This document shows, piece by piece, positions 56,623 through 64,000 of a stretch of DNA of 64,000 nt (position 1 is the stretch's first letter; every line of letters starts with the position of its first letter). The stretch spans positions 62,001-126,000 of the forward strand of contig MNTT01000013.1 in NCBI GenBank assembly GCA_001917135.1, given 5' to 3'. Source of the stretch: Acetobacter sp. 46_36. GTDB taxonomy: Bacteria > Pseudomonadota > Alphaproteobacteria > RF32 > CAG-239. A model generated the notes under the pieces. That model was not told the origin of the DNA and made no database searches. It saw only the letters and a list, made by a program, of their open reading frames with translations. The position numbers and the translations under genes were made by a program.

Positions 56623-59385
56623 ATGAAGCGTAAGATTTTGGCGATGGGCGGCGTGTTGGCAATTGTTGCGGCCGGCGGGGCGGCGTGGCTGATGCTGGCG
56701 GGGAGCGGCGAGCCGAAAACGCTGGCGGCCTATTGGGACGGTGCAGCCGAAATCAACGCGGCCGACAAATCCGGGTGCCTGCCGCTGGTGATGGCGGTGG
56801 AAGCCGGAGACGAAGCGGCGGCAAAATACCTGATTGAGCAGGGGGCGGATACGGACAGGGCTGACCGGAACGGCGTATCGGCGCTGGCTGCTGCTGCGGC
56901 ACGAGGGGATTTTTCGCTGTTTGAAGCGGTGGCGGCAGCGAGCAAAGCCGACCTTAAAGCGCCGCAGCTGATGGACAAGGCTCTGGACGGCGGCAATGTC
57001 AAAATCGTTAAGCTGCTGTTGGAAAAGGGGAGCGATGCCAATGCAGTTCTGGTGTTCAAAGGCAAGCACAAGCCCGAAGAAATGCCGGACTATAAAGACC
57101 CGCGCGTGATTACTCCGCTGAAAAAGGCGGTGGCGGCGGGACGGGCGGATATTGCCGCGGTGCTGCTGGACAAAGGAGCGGACGGCGCTGCGTATTTTCT
57201 GGCCGAAAACGTACGGACGGCAGCACCGGAACTGGTGCGTGCGCTGGGAGACAAGGCGGGAGATTTGCGGGAGATTGAAACCGGAAACACGGATTTGCTG
57301 ACGTATGCGGCGGAGACGGCTCCGGCCGGCACTCTGGCGTATCTGATTGAAAAGAACGCAGGCGACGTCAATGCGGCGTTGCAAAGGGTTTTGACGCACC
57401 GCAAAGACGCGGAGAGTACGGGAGCAAAGGCGGAGAACGGCGCAGCCGGCGCGATGTCTGGCACGGGCGGGGCCGAAAGAACTGCCGGGACGGAGAACGG
57501 CGCAAACGCAGCGGAGAAAAATCCAAGCGAGACGGCGCAAATTATAGAGCTATTTTTGCAAAACGGGGCGAGGCCGACGGTGGCGGCGATGGAGCTGATG
57601 CTGGCCGAGAGGCGGACGGATGCTTATCTGGCGCTGGCGCAGTGCAGCCCGAATCCGAATGCGCTGACGGCAAAAAACGAGAGCATACTGATGTATGCGG
57701 CGGAAAACGGCTATGTCGACGGCGTGCGTTTTCTGCTGGAGCAGGGGGCGGACATGTGGCAGGCGGAGGCCGACGGGCGCACGGTTATCGGGACGGCGGT
57801 TAAAAACGCGGCGAAGCATTCCGAGGTTGTTGCACTGCTGGAAGAGAGACTTAAAGACATCAACGAGCCGGGATATAACGGCGAGACGCTGCTGATGCTG
57901 TATGCGGGCAGCGGGCGCGATGCCGATTTTGCCAGAGTGGCGGAAAAAGGCGGCGACATTTTTAAAGTCGACAATGCGGGCAAGACGCTGCTGATGTATG
58001 CGGCGGAGGGCGGCAATACGAAAATTATCGATTATCTGCTTAACAAGGGCGCCAATATTGCGGCAAAAGACAATGCCGGGCGGACGGCGCTGATGTATGC
58101 GGCAGGAAGCGGACGAGATGCGGCGGCACGGCTGCTGGCAGAAAAGGGTGCCAAAACCGGCGAAGCGGATTATGAGGGCAAGACGGTGCTGATGTATGCG
58201 GCGGAAAAAGGCAGCCCGGAAACGGCGGCGCGGCTGATTGACGACGGGATAAGTTTTGCCGCGGCGGACAACGAGGGGCGGACGGCGCTGATGTATGCGG
58301 CAGGCAGCGGCAATGTGCCGATGGCGGAGATGCTTTTGGAAAAAGGCGACGATGTTGACAAAACTGATGTTAGGGGACGGACGGCTCTGGCCTATGCGGC
58401 GAAAAACGGCAATGCGGAAATCATCCGGCTTATCCGCGATTACGGCGCGGATATCTATCTGGCGGACAAAGACGGCAAGCAGCCGGTGGTTTATGCGATT
58501 GAGCAGGGAAACGCTGAGGCTTTTGACCTGCTGACGGACGGTTTTATGCTGTTTGGCAGTGCTGTGGGCAGGAACGGCAAAACGGTGCTGATGTATGCGA
58601 TTGAAGGCGGCAATGTGCAGATTTTGCGCAAGGTGATGGATCGCGGGCTGACAACGCTGAATAAGAAGGACCGTTTCGGGCGGACGGCGCTGATGTATCT
58701 GGTCGGCGAAGGGCGTCCGGACATGGTGCGCGAACTGATACAAAAAGGCGCGAACGTTACGGCACGCGACAACAACGGCAAAACAGTGCTGATGTATGCG
58801 GCGGAAGGGACGGCGGGCGTTAATATGGTAACTGTATTGCAGAATTTCTGGGTTGATGCCAACACCAATATCAATATGCGCGACAGTGACGGCAAGACCG
58901 CTTTGATGTATGCGGTCAGCGGCAAAAACAGCCAGCTTATCAAACCGCATATGCTGCTGGCGCGCAATGCCAATGCCGACGCGACGGACGATACCGGCAA
59001 AACGGTGCTGATGTATGCCGTGGGCAACCATGAAGCGCGGGTTGATGCCAAAGCGATTGAAGAATTGCTGGCGGCGGTCAAAAGAATTGACCAGAATGAC
59101 GACAACGGGCGGACGGCGCTGATGTATGCGGCGGCAAATCCGGCGGCCGATACGGGGATTTTGGAACAGTTGATTGAAAAGGGCGCGAACGTGCAGGCGG
59201 CGGACAATACCGGCAAAACGGCGCTGATGTATGCGGCGGAAGGCGGCGATATCGGCAAAGTGCGCCTGTTGCTGGCGGCAGGGGCAAATGCTTCCGTGCA
59301 GACGCAAGACGGCAAGACGGCGGCGGATTTTGCCAAGGGCAACGGCAAATGTTTTGCCGATGCGGTTCGCAAGCTCCTGAAGTGA
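56623..59385 (+). CDS. long ankyrin-repeat protein, exported or membrane-anchored
   Basis: 920 residues. An N-terminal signal/anchor (ILAMGGVLAIVAAGGAAWLML) is followed by about two dozen ankyrin repeats of roughly 33 residues, with consensus DNxGKTALMYAAEGGxxxxxxLLLEKGANV. The consensus LMYAAE is unusually constant, copies being far more alike than in globular ankyrin proteins. One low-complexity break (TGAKAENGAAGAMSGTGGAE, about 265-300) interrupts the array. The array would sit in the periplasm or outside and bind proteins; host-directed use is inference. Confidence 0.88.
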   Translation: MKRKILAMGGVLAIVAAGGAAWLMLAGSGEPKTLAAYWDGAAEINAADKSGCLPLVMAVEAGDEAAAKYLIEQGADTDRADRNGVSALAAAAARGDFSLFEAVAAASKADLKAPQLMDKALDGGNVKIVKLLLEKGSDANAVLVFKGKHKPEEMPDYKDPRVITPLKKAVAAGRADIAAVLLDKGADGAAYFLAENVRTAAPELVRALGDKAGDLREIETGNTDLLTYAAETAPAGTLAYLIEKNAGDVNAALQRVLTHRKDAESTGAKAENGAAGAMSGTGGAERTAGTENGANAAEKNPSETAQIIELFLQNGARPTVAAMELMLAERRTDAYLALAQCSPNPNALTAKNESILMYAAENGYVDGVRFLLEQGADMWQAEADGRTVIGTAVKNAAKHSEVVALLEERLKDINEPGYNGETLLMLYAGSGRDADFARVAEKGGDIFKVDNAGKTLLMYAAEGGNTKIIDYLLNKGANIAAKDNAGRTALMYAAGSGRDAAARLLAEKGAKTGEADYEGKTVLMYAAEKGSPETAARLIDDGISFAAADNEGRTALMYAAGSGNVPMAEMLLEKGDDVDKTDVRGRTALAYAAKNGNAEIIRLIRDYGADIYLADKDGKQPVVYAIEQGNAEAFDLLTDGFMLFGSAVGRNGKTVLMYAIEGGNVQILRKVMDRGLTTLNKKDRFGRTALMYLVGEGRPDMVRELIQKGANVTARDNNGKTVLMYAAEGTAGVNMVTVLQNFWVDANTNINMRDSDGKTALMYAVSGKNSQLIKPHMLLARNANADATDDTGKTVLMYAVGNHEARVDAKAIEELLAAVKRIDQNDDNGRTALMYAAANPAADTGILEQLIEKGANVQAADNTGKTALMYAAEGGDIGKVRLLLAAGANASVQTQDGKTAADFAKGNGKCFADAVRKLLK

Positions 59386-59889
59386 GTGCGGGCGGCGGGT
59401 GTCAGTAATGGAATGGCTGAACGGCTGGACGACTGAACGGCTGGGAGGCTGAACGGCTGAACGGCTGGACGGCGTATGTACGGTGGTAAGGGAAAAATGC
59501 AGATAATCGGAAGGGCGGTTGAGATGAGAGTGGGAGAAAGATTTGCCCTTCCGATTTCCGTCTTGGCGATGATGCCTGCACCGGCCGCCGTTATTGTAAT
59601 CAGGGAAAAGACAAAACAGCCGGAGCAGAAAAGCTCATCTTGTTTTATGTCTTTGGTATAGCAGAAATTATTGCATCTGGCAAGCGCTATCTGCGGTATG
59701 ATAATACAGATACCTGCAAGAATGTATGTAAACTAACGGGTTGCAGCGGTTCGGGCTGGTGTGGATAAGCCTGTGGATAACTCTGTAAATGTGAAATAAC
59801 GCCTTGAAAACAGGTCATGAAAAATTTGAAAAAACGCGTAAAACGGGACCGGAAAAAGTTTCTGAATAGGAGGAAAGCATAAAACAGAC
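59386..59889. other. intergenic gap with 16-bp repeats and tandem DnaA boxes
   Basis: Together with the following repeat block this forms a 704-bp gene-free gap. GAACGGCTGGACGACT-like units repeat about five times at 59408-59472. Two perfect DnaA boxes TGTGGATAA lie head-to-tail at 59760-59768 and 59772-59780, followed by an A/T-richer stretch (59785-59880). On the minus strand a frame (59732 down to about 59490) has hydrophobic segments but no ATG, GTG or TTG, possibly a decayed membrane gene. Confidence 0.5.
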
Positions 59890-60080
59890 GTGAAAGGCGA
59901 GTGTTTTGTCGGAAGCGTCGGAAAGTTTGCCGGGGCTGCGAGTGTTTTGTCGGAAGCGGCGGGCGGTTTGCCCGAGGCGGCGGGCGGTTTGCCGGGGCGG
60001 CGAATATTTTGCCGGAAGCGTCGGAAAGTTTGCCGGAGGTGCAGGTTGTTTGCCCGAGGCGGCGGGAACTGCCGTGACGG
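59890..60080. repeat. degenerate GCGGTTTGCC-type repeats
   Basis: At least eight imperfect copies of GCGGGCGGTTTGCCxGxGGCG and TTTTGTCGGAAGCGTCGGAA fill the gap upstream of the GH24 gene 3' end. Plus-strand frames are Gly/Ala/Arg-rich and not credible genes. Confidence 0.6.
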
Positions 60081-60089
60081 GGATATTCT

Positions 60090-61223
60090 TCAGCGGTCGG
60101 AGCGGGAGGCCTTTTTTCTTATTATCACTTTGGGGACATTGGGGGTAAAAGCCTGGCGGAGCGTGTCTTGCAGGTTTTGTCCGGGAGTGTTGGCTATGCG
60201 GTTAACGAGTTCTGTCGAATCTTTGGGCAGGCCGCCGTTTTTATGTCCGATGGTGTATATGCCGCCGATAGAAACGGCCGAGAGGTCCAAAGCGTTGTTT
60301 AGGCTGTCTGCCTTAGCCTGGTCGAGAACGATGTCGCCGAATAAAATCCGGGTTTCAAGGTCGCGTCGGTAACGCAGCTGGGGGAGGGCGCGCCCTTTGG
60401 CATAGATTTTGGCATTAATCAGTTTTTTTACAATGTTTTTATCTTCTTCCCGGCCGTCTTTTTTATAGCGGGCAAAGGCAGCGGAGAGTTCCGTCGGCGT
60501 TTTGTTTCTGCCGCGCAGCACGCCGGGGCCGCAGTTGTAGACGAGGCTGCCGAAAGCGGCTATTTCGCCGCGGTTCATATCTTTGAGCGGCAGGTATTGT
60601 TCCATAACGGGAAGGATGATTTTTTCAACATGGGTTTTGAAATAATCCATCAGTTCTTCCTGGCTGCGGATACGGTCAAAACTCCGAACCGGGCTGCCGT
60701 CGGGGCGTACGGTATTGCCAATGCCGATGGTCCATTTTTTGCCGTTCGGATCCCAATAGGCTCTGGTGCGAACACCTTCGCAATGGGCTATCAGCAGGAG
60801 CATATCTTCTTCGGCGGCCACAAACCTGTCGTGCGGAGACAGCAGCGTATCGGCGGCGAGAGAGTCTGCGGGGAAGGCGTTTGCCGCGAGCGTATCGGCA
60901 GAGAAACGGGTAGCAGATGTATTGTCGGCGAGACGGATTGCTGCCGTGTCGGCAGAGAAGCGGATTGCTGATGTGTCAGCGGCATGGGGCGATACGGTTC
61001 CGGTTTGGACCGTATCGGCAGGTGATGCGGCGTGTTTGGGGGCGAGACTGTCCGTATTATATTCGGCAGCGTTATATGCGGGGCGGCTGTGCCCGGGGAT
61101 TTTGGCGAGCGTTTCCTGTTTCGGGGTACGGGCGGAGTCGCTGTCCTCTTCGTATTGTTCGTGTGCCTGAGATGCCGTCGACATTCCCAAAAATCCGCCT
61201 AAAAGCCAATATTTCCACTTCAT
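60090..61223 (-). CDS. exported GH24-like lysozyme
   Basis: 377 residues. Signal peptide MKWKYWLLGGFLGMSTASQA, then about 105 disordered residues with SADTxAxR repeats. A phage-lysozyme-like (GH24) domain follows: catalytic Glu149 in HCEGVRTRAY, Asp158 in DPNGKKWTIGIGNT with Thr165, and FGSLVYNCGPGVLRGR. The family's usual GHT reads GNT here. It cuts the MurNAc-GlcNAc bond. No holin or phage gene is nearby, so it is a domesticated or secreted muramidase. No ribosome site is obvious. Confidence 0.8.
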   Translation of the reverse strand: MKWKYWLLGGFLGMSTASQAHEQYEEDSDSARTPKQETLAKIPGHSRPAYNAAEYNTDSLAPKHAASPADTVQTGTVSPHAADTSAIRFSADTAAIRLADNTSATRFSADTLAANAFPADSLAADTLLSPHDRFVAAEEDMLLLIAHCEGVRTRAYWDPNGKKWTIGIGNTVRPDGSPVRSFDRIRSQEELMDYFKTHVEKIILPVMEQYLPLKDMNRGEIAAFGSLVYNCGPGVLRGRNKTPTELSAAFARYKKDGREEDKNIVKKLINAKIYAKGRALPQLRYRRDLETRILFGDIVLDQAKADSLNNALDLSAVSIGGIYTIGHKNGGLPKDSTELVNRIANTPGQNLQDTLRQAFTPNVPKVIIRKKASRSDR

Positions 61224-61359
61224 TGCCTTGCCGTTCTTTCATTTCTGTATGATGATGTATCTGATGAAAAAAGTATAGCCTGTTTTCAATGCAAAATCAA
61301 GAGGTTTAATGCATTTTTTGTAAATGAGGATTTTGGGAGGAAGGCAGACGCGCCTGAAA

Positions 61360-61388
61360 AAGAAGCTCCCGTTGCCGGGAGCTTTTTT
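61360..61388. terminator. bidirectional terminator
   Basis: AAGCTCCCG-TTGC-CGGGAGCTT with T-runs on both strands, about 60 bp after the fabI stop on its own strand and upstream of the GH24 gene. Confidence 0.8.
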
Positions 61389-61450
61389 GTTTTGCGGTTG
61401 CATATCCGGAGCTTTTGAGTATTCCGGAGAACCGGTCAAAATTTCAACGC

Positions 61451-62278
61451 TTAGAAATCAGCCAGAACTTCTGCAGATTCATGCGTATTGTGAATATTAA
61501 CCATTGCAATCGTGTTGTAGCCGTTATCAACGTGCAGGACTTCGCCGGTAATGGCTTCGCCGAGCGGCGACAACAGAGCCAGAGCGGCACGGCCGACCTG
61601 TTCCTGCGTAACGTTTGCCTGCAGCGGCGCGTTCAGCTCGTTCCAGCGCAAAATCTTGCGGAAATCGCCGATGCCGGAAGCGGCCAGCGTTTTAATCGGG
61701 CCAGCGGAAATCGCATTGACGCGGACTTTCTGCTGCCCCATATCAACCGCGGCATAACGTACCGAAGCTTCCAGCGCAGCTTTGGCAACGCCCATAATGT
61801 TGTAGTTCGGCAGGACGCGTTCGGACCCGAGATAGGTCAGGGTAACGATGGCGCCGTTTTCATTCATATACGGAGAAGCGCAGCGGCAGGCTTCCAAAAA
61901 CGAGTAGCAGGAAATGTGCATCGTGTTGGTGAAGTTTTCCAGCGTCGTATCAATGGTGCGGCCTTTAAGCTGGTCTTTGTCCGAAAAGGCAATCGCATGA
62001 ACCACAAAGTCAATCTTGCCCCATTTTTCGCCCAGTTCCTTAAAGCAGGCTTCGACCGAAGCGGAATCGGTTACGTCGCATTTAATCAGCGTCGGCGCGA
62101 AAGAAAGTTTTTCCGCCAGCGGGACGACCCTTTTTTCCAGAGCTTCGTTCTGATAGGAAATGGCGATTTGCGCACCCTGCGCATCAAGCGCCTGAGCAAT
62201 GCCCCAGGCAATGGATTTGTCATTGGCGAGGCCCATAATCAGGCCCTTTTTGCCAGCCATAAGCGGTTCAGCTGTCAT
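61451..62278 (-). CDS. fabI: enoyl-ACP reductase
   Basis: NADH-dependent last reduction of fatty-acid elongation. Short-chain dehydrogenase fold, 275 residues: nucleotide loop GLIMGLANDKSIAWGIAQAL, catalytic Tyr and Lys in SERVLPNYNIMGVAKAALEA (Tyr-x6-Lys, the FabI spacing), and GPIKTLAASGI. GAGG is 10 bp before the ATG. Triclosan-target class. Confidence 0.96.
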   Translation of the reverse strand: MTAEPLMAGKKGLIMGLANDKSIAWGIAQALDAQGAQIAISYQNEALEKRVVPLAEKLSFAPTLIKCDVTDSASVEACFKELGEKWGKIDFVVHAIAFSDKDQLKGRTIDTTLENFTNTMHISCYSFLEACRCASPYMNENGAIVTLTYLGSERVLPNYNIMGVAKAALEASVRYAAVDMGQQKVRVNAISAGPIKTLAASGIGDFRKILRWNELNAPLQANVTQEQVGRAALALLSPLGEAITGEVLHVDNGYNTIAMVNIHNTHESAEVLADF

Positions 62279-62544
62279 AGTTTAATTACCTCATCTAGTT
62301 CGTTACAGTAGTATGTTTTTAGAAACTAACTATCCTCGCTTTTACAGAATTAAATGCGTTTTGTAAACCTTTTTTTTCATAAAATCCGTATGGGAAATGT
62401 GAAACTTTTGTAAACAAGTGCGAAATTTGGCTTGCGCAGCGGGCGGTTGGTACGCTATGATAGCGGCAATGACGGAAAATTGTGTTTTATCAGTTTGTTT
62501 TTGCACGATATTTTAAAATAATTGCGTTAAGGGCAAAAAAATGC

Positions 62545-62573
62545 TTGCAAATCGAACAAAAGCAGAACATAAT
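62545..62573 (+). promoter_or_regulatory. recA promoter with LexA box
   Basis: TTGCAA (62545-62550), 17 bp, CATAAT (62568-62573). Within the spacer and overlapping the -10 lies GAAC-N7-GAAC (62554-62557 and 62565-62568), the alphaproteobacterial LexA operator (GTTC-N7-GTTC read on the other strand). LexA bound there would block RNA polymerase, giving SOS control of recA. The rest of the 62279-62687 gap holds repeated GCAAGACTG/GCAAGGC motifs and no gene. Confidence 0.85.
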
Positions 62574-62687
62574 AGCGGCAGAAATTAAATGCAAGGCTGT
62601 TTGCGGGACTTGAATGCAAGACTGGTTGCAGAAATTAAACGCAAGGCGGCCTGCTGATTGAACGCAGAATAATTTATGAGGTACAAG

Positions 62688-63740
62688 ATGGAAAAAGACA
62701 AGGCGTTAGACGCGGCGCTGAGCCAGATTGAGAGAGCTTTCGGCAAAGGCTCCATCATGCGGCTGGGACAGGACACCAAGATTGATATTGAGGCGATTTC
62801 GACCGGTTCGCTCGGCATAGATATCGCGCTAGGCATCGGCGGGCTGCCGAAAGGGAGAATCGTCGAGATTTACGGGCCGGAAAGCTCCGGTAAGACGACG
62901 CTGGCGCTGAGCGTTATCGCGCAGGCGCAGAAAAAGGGCGGCACGTGCGCGTTTATCGACGCGGAGCATGCGCTGGATCCGTCTTATGCCAAAAAAATCG
63001 GCGTGGACATCAATAATCTTCTGATATCGCAGCCAGATGCGGGCGAACAGGCGCTGGAAATTGCCGATACGCTGGTGCGTTCGGGTGCGATTGACGTGCT
63101 GGTTGTCGACTCGGTGGCGGCGCTGGTGCCGAAGGCTGAGCTTGAGGGCGAAATGGGCGACTCGCATATGGGGCTGCAGGCGCGGCTGATGAGTCAGGCA
63201 CTTCGCAAGCTGACGGCGACGGTGTCGCGTTCCAATACGCTGATTATCTTTATTAACCAAATCCGTATGAAAATCGGGGTTATGTTCGGCAATCCGGAAA
63301 CGACGACGGGCGGCAACGCGCTGAAGTTTTATGCGTCTATCCGTATGGATATCCGGCGTGTCGGCGCGATTAAGGACAAGGACGACGTTATCGGCAGCCA
63401 GACGCGGGTCAAAATTGTCAAGAATAAAGTGGCTCCGCCGTTTAAGACCGTAGATTTTGACATTATGTACGGCGAGGGGATTTCCAAGGTCGGCGAACTG
63501 ATTGACCTCGGCGTCAAGGCCGGCATTGTCGAAAAAGCCGGCGCGTGGTTCTCGTATAACGGCGAAAAGCTCGGACAGGGCAGGGAAAATGCCAAGCAGG
63601 TGCTGCGGGAGAACCCGGCGCTGGCAGACGAAATCGAACGCAAAATCCGTGCCGATGCGGGACATCTGACATCAGAGCTTATCGGTGACGACGAGGGCAG
63701 CAGCGAAACGGTTGACCCGGTAACGGGCGAAGTATCGTAA
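62688..63740 (+). CDS. recA: RecA recombinase
   Basis: Strand-exchange ATPase and LexA/UmuD co-protease, 350 residues. Walker [13 protein letters not shown], Walker [11 protein letters not shown]1/L2 loops ([39 protein letters not shown]), and the acidic C-terminus ([12 protein letters not shown]). The start at 62688 has GAGG 7 bp upstream (the upstream ATG at 62676 would put that site inside the gene). Controlled by a LexA box in its promoter. Confidence 0.98.
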   Translation: MEKDKALDAALSQIERAFGKGSIMRLGQDTKIDIEAISTGSLGIDIALGIGGLPKGRIVEIYGPESSGKTTLALSVIAQAQKKGGTCAFIDAEHALDPSYAKKIGVDINNLLISQPDAGEQALEIADTLVRSGAIDVLVVDSVAALVPKAELEGEMGDSHMGLQARLMSQALRKLTATVSRSNTLIIFINQIRMKIGVMFGNPETTTGGNALKFYASIRMDIRRVGAIKDKDDVIGSQTRVKIVKNKVAPPFKTVDFDIMYGEGISKVGELIDLGVKAGIVEKAGAWFSYNGEKLGQGRENAKQVLRENPALADEIERKIRADAGHLTSELIGDDEGSSETVDPVTGEVS

Positions 63741-63767
63741 TGCGATAAAACGTTGCAACGCGAAAAG

Positions 63768-63800
63768 AACGGGCGCCGGGGTGAAATCCGGCGCCCGTTT
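63768..63800. terminator. terminator between recA and the convergent partial gene
   Basis: Twelve-bp hairpin AACGGGCGCCGG / CCGGCGCCCGTT with a short T-run on the plus side and TTCTTTTCG on the minus side. Confidence 0.75.
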
Positions 63801-63841
63801 GGTACTGTGCGAGCCGCGGCGCAGTGGCGGTGTTTTTGTTT

Positions 63842-64000
63842 TTATCTCGTGCGGCGGGAGCGGGCGGCAGGCAACAGAAAAGCATCGTCGTTGGCGGGGC
63901 GGCGGGCTGCTGCGCCGTTGATTGCGATATTGTTACCGGTGTTGGCGTTGATTGCGATATTGTTACCGGCATTATTGCCATTGGCACTGTTTCCGGTGTT
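63842..64000 (-). CDS. C-terminus of an Asn/Gly-rich protein, cut by the window edge
   Basis: Minus-strand frame open from the window end to a TAA at 63842-63844, 52 residues visible. It reads as short repeats NTGNNIAINA followed by a basic tail ARSRRTR. Low complexity like other inserts in this genome. The 5' part lies outside the window, so the product is unknown. Confidence 0.55.
   Translation of the reverse strand, partial: NTGNSANGNNAGNNIAINANTGNNIAINGAAARRPANDDAFLLPAARSRRTR

Noticed and set aside
57550..59307. 585-codon minus-strand frame opposite the ankyrin gene
   Set aside because: A shadow of repeated ankyrin codons; it repeats in step with the sense gene and has no domain.
59890..60372. 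plus-strand Gly/Ala/Arg-rich frame upstream of the GH24 gene
   Set aside because: Arises from short GC-rich repeats and overlaps the confidently called GH24 gene antisense.

Overview
The window looks like a chromosomal segment of an alphaproteobacterium, probably a host-associated or gut lineage (inference). The pointers are an alphaproteobacterial LexA box (GAAC-N7-GAAC) inside the recA promoter, the neighbourhoods rlpA-dacA-tmk-holB-tatD-MBL hydrolase and lspA-bamF-M16-M16, an ELM1-family protein, and many secreted proteins (porin-like barrel, SLT transglycosylase, GH24 lysozyme, HExxH metallopeptidase, long ankyrin protein). Coding is dense and G+C-rich with GGC/GCG codon preference, while promoters are A/T-rich. 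Many follow one pattern, (C)TTGCAA/T, 16-17 bp, then a TATAAT-like box.

Layout. 1-5.4 kb: truncated outer-membrane barrel, aldo/keto reductase, an orphan gene, an ELM1-like pair and queH. 5.4-6.5 kb: a strongly structured stretch upstream of queH that may be an RNA, then two divergent tRNA-Ala genes. 6.5-11 kb: dxs behind a MerR-type promoter, a DUF3137 protein and a MORN-like protein. 11-21.7 kb: tmk, dacA and rlpA on the minus strand, divergent from an exported low-complexity protein, holB, tatD, an MBL hydrolase and a DHH phosphoesterase. 22-24.5 kb: an ECF sigma operon with a membrane partner and a Spy/CpxP-like periplasmic protein. 24.6-26.5 kb: a minisatellite and a secreted HEGTH metallopeptidase. 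26.6-34.3 kb: deoB, lspA, a mini-BamF lipoprotein, two M16 peptidases, ftsB, an M23 endopeptidase and bactofilin (envelope biogenesis). 34.7-42 kb: membrane protein, rlmH, FAD oxidoreductase, a large AsmA/YhdP-like protein and a HAD-like protein. 42.1 kb: an aberrant tRNA-Val. 42.3-49.3 kb: N-formylglutamate amidohydrolase, SLT transglycosylase, lepB, two orphan genes, rnc-era and a membrane protein. 49.4-53.4 kb: a GT39-like membrane enzyme with a 48-bp repeat array, and a FAD dehydrogenase. 53.6-61.2 kb: orphan genes including a 737-residue protein, the ankyrin protein, tandem DnaA boxes and the GH24 lysozyme. 61.4-64 kb: fabI, recA and a truncated Asn-rich gene.

Most genes serve the cell envelope (peptidoglycan cutting, outer-membrane assembly, signal peptidases, fatty-acid and isoprenoid supply) or information processing (tmk, holB, rnc, era, rlmH, recA, queH).

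Two themes stand out. First, almost every intergenic gap carries its own locus-specific tandem repeat, twice including the 3' end of the neighbouring gene (tmk, rlmH), and matching low-complexity insertions occur inside core enzymes (Tmk, TatD, Era, AsmA-like, FAD dehydrogenase). Second, there are two RNA oddities: a perfect cloverleaf tRNA-Val(GAC) lacking both the D-loop GG and the T-loop TTCRA, and an unrecognised structured region before queH. No transposase, integrase, phage structural gene or CRISPR array was seen.
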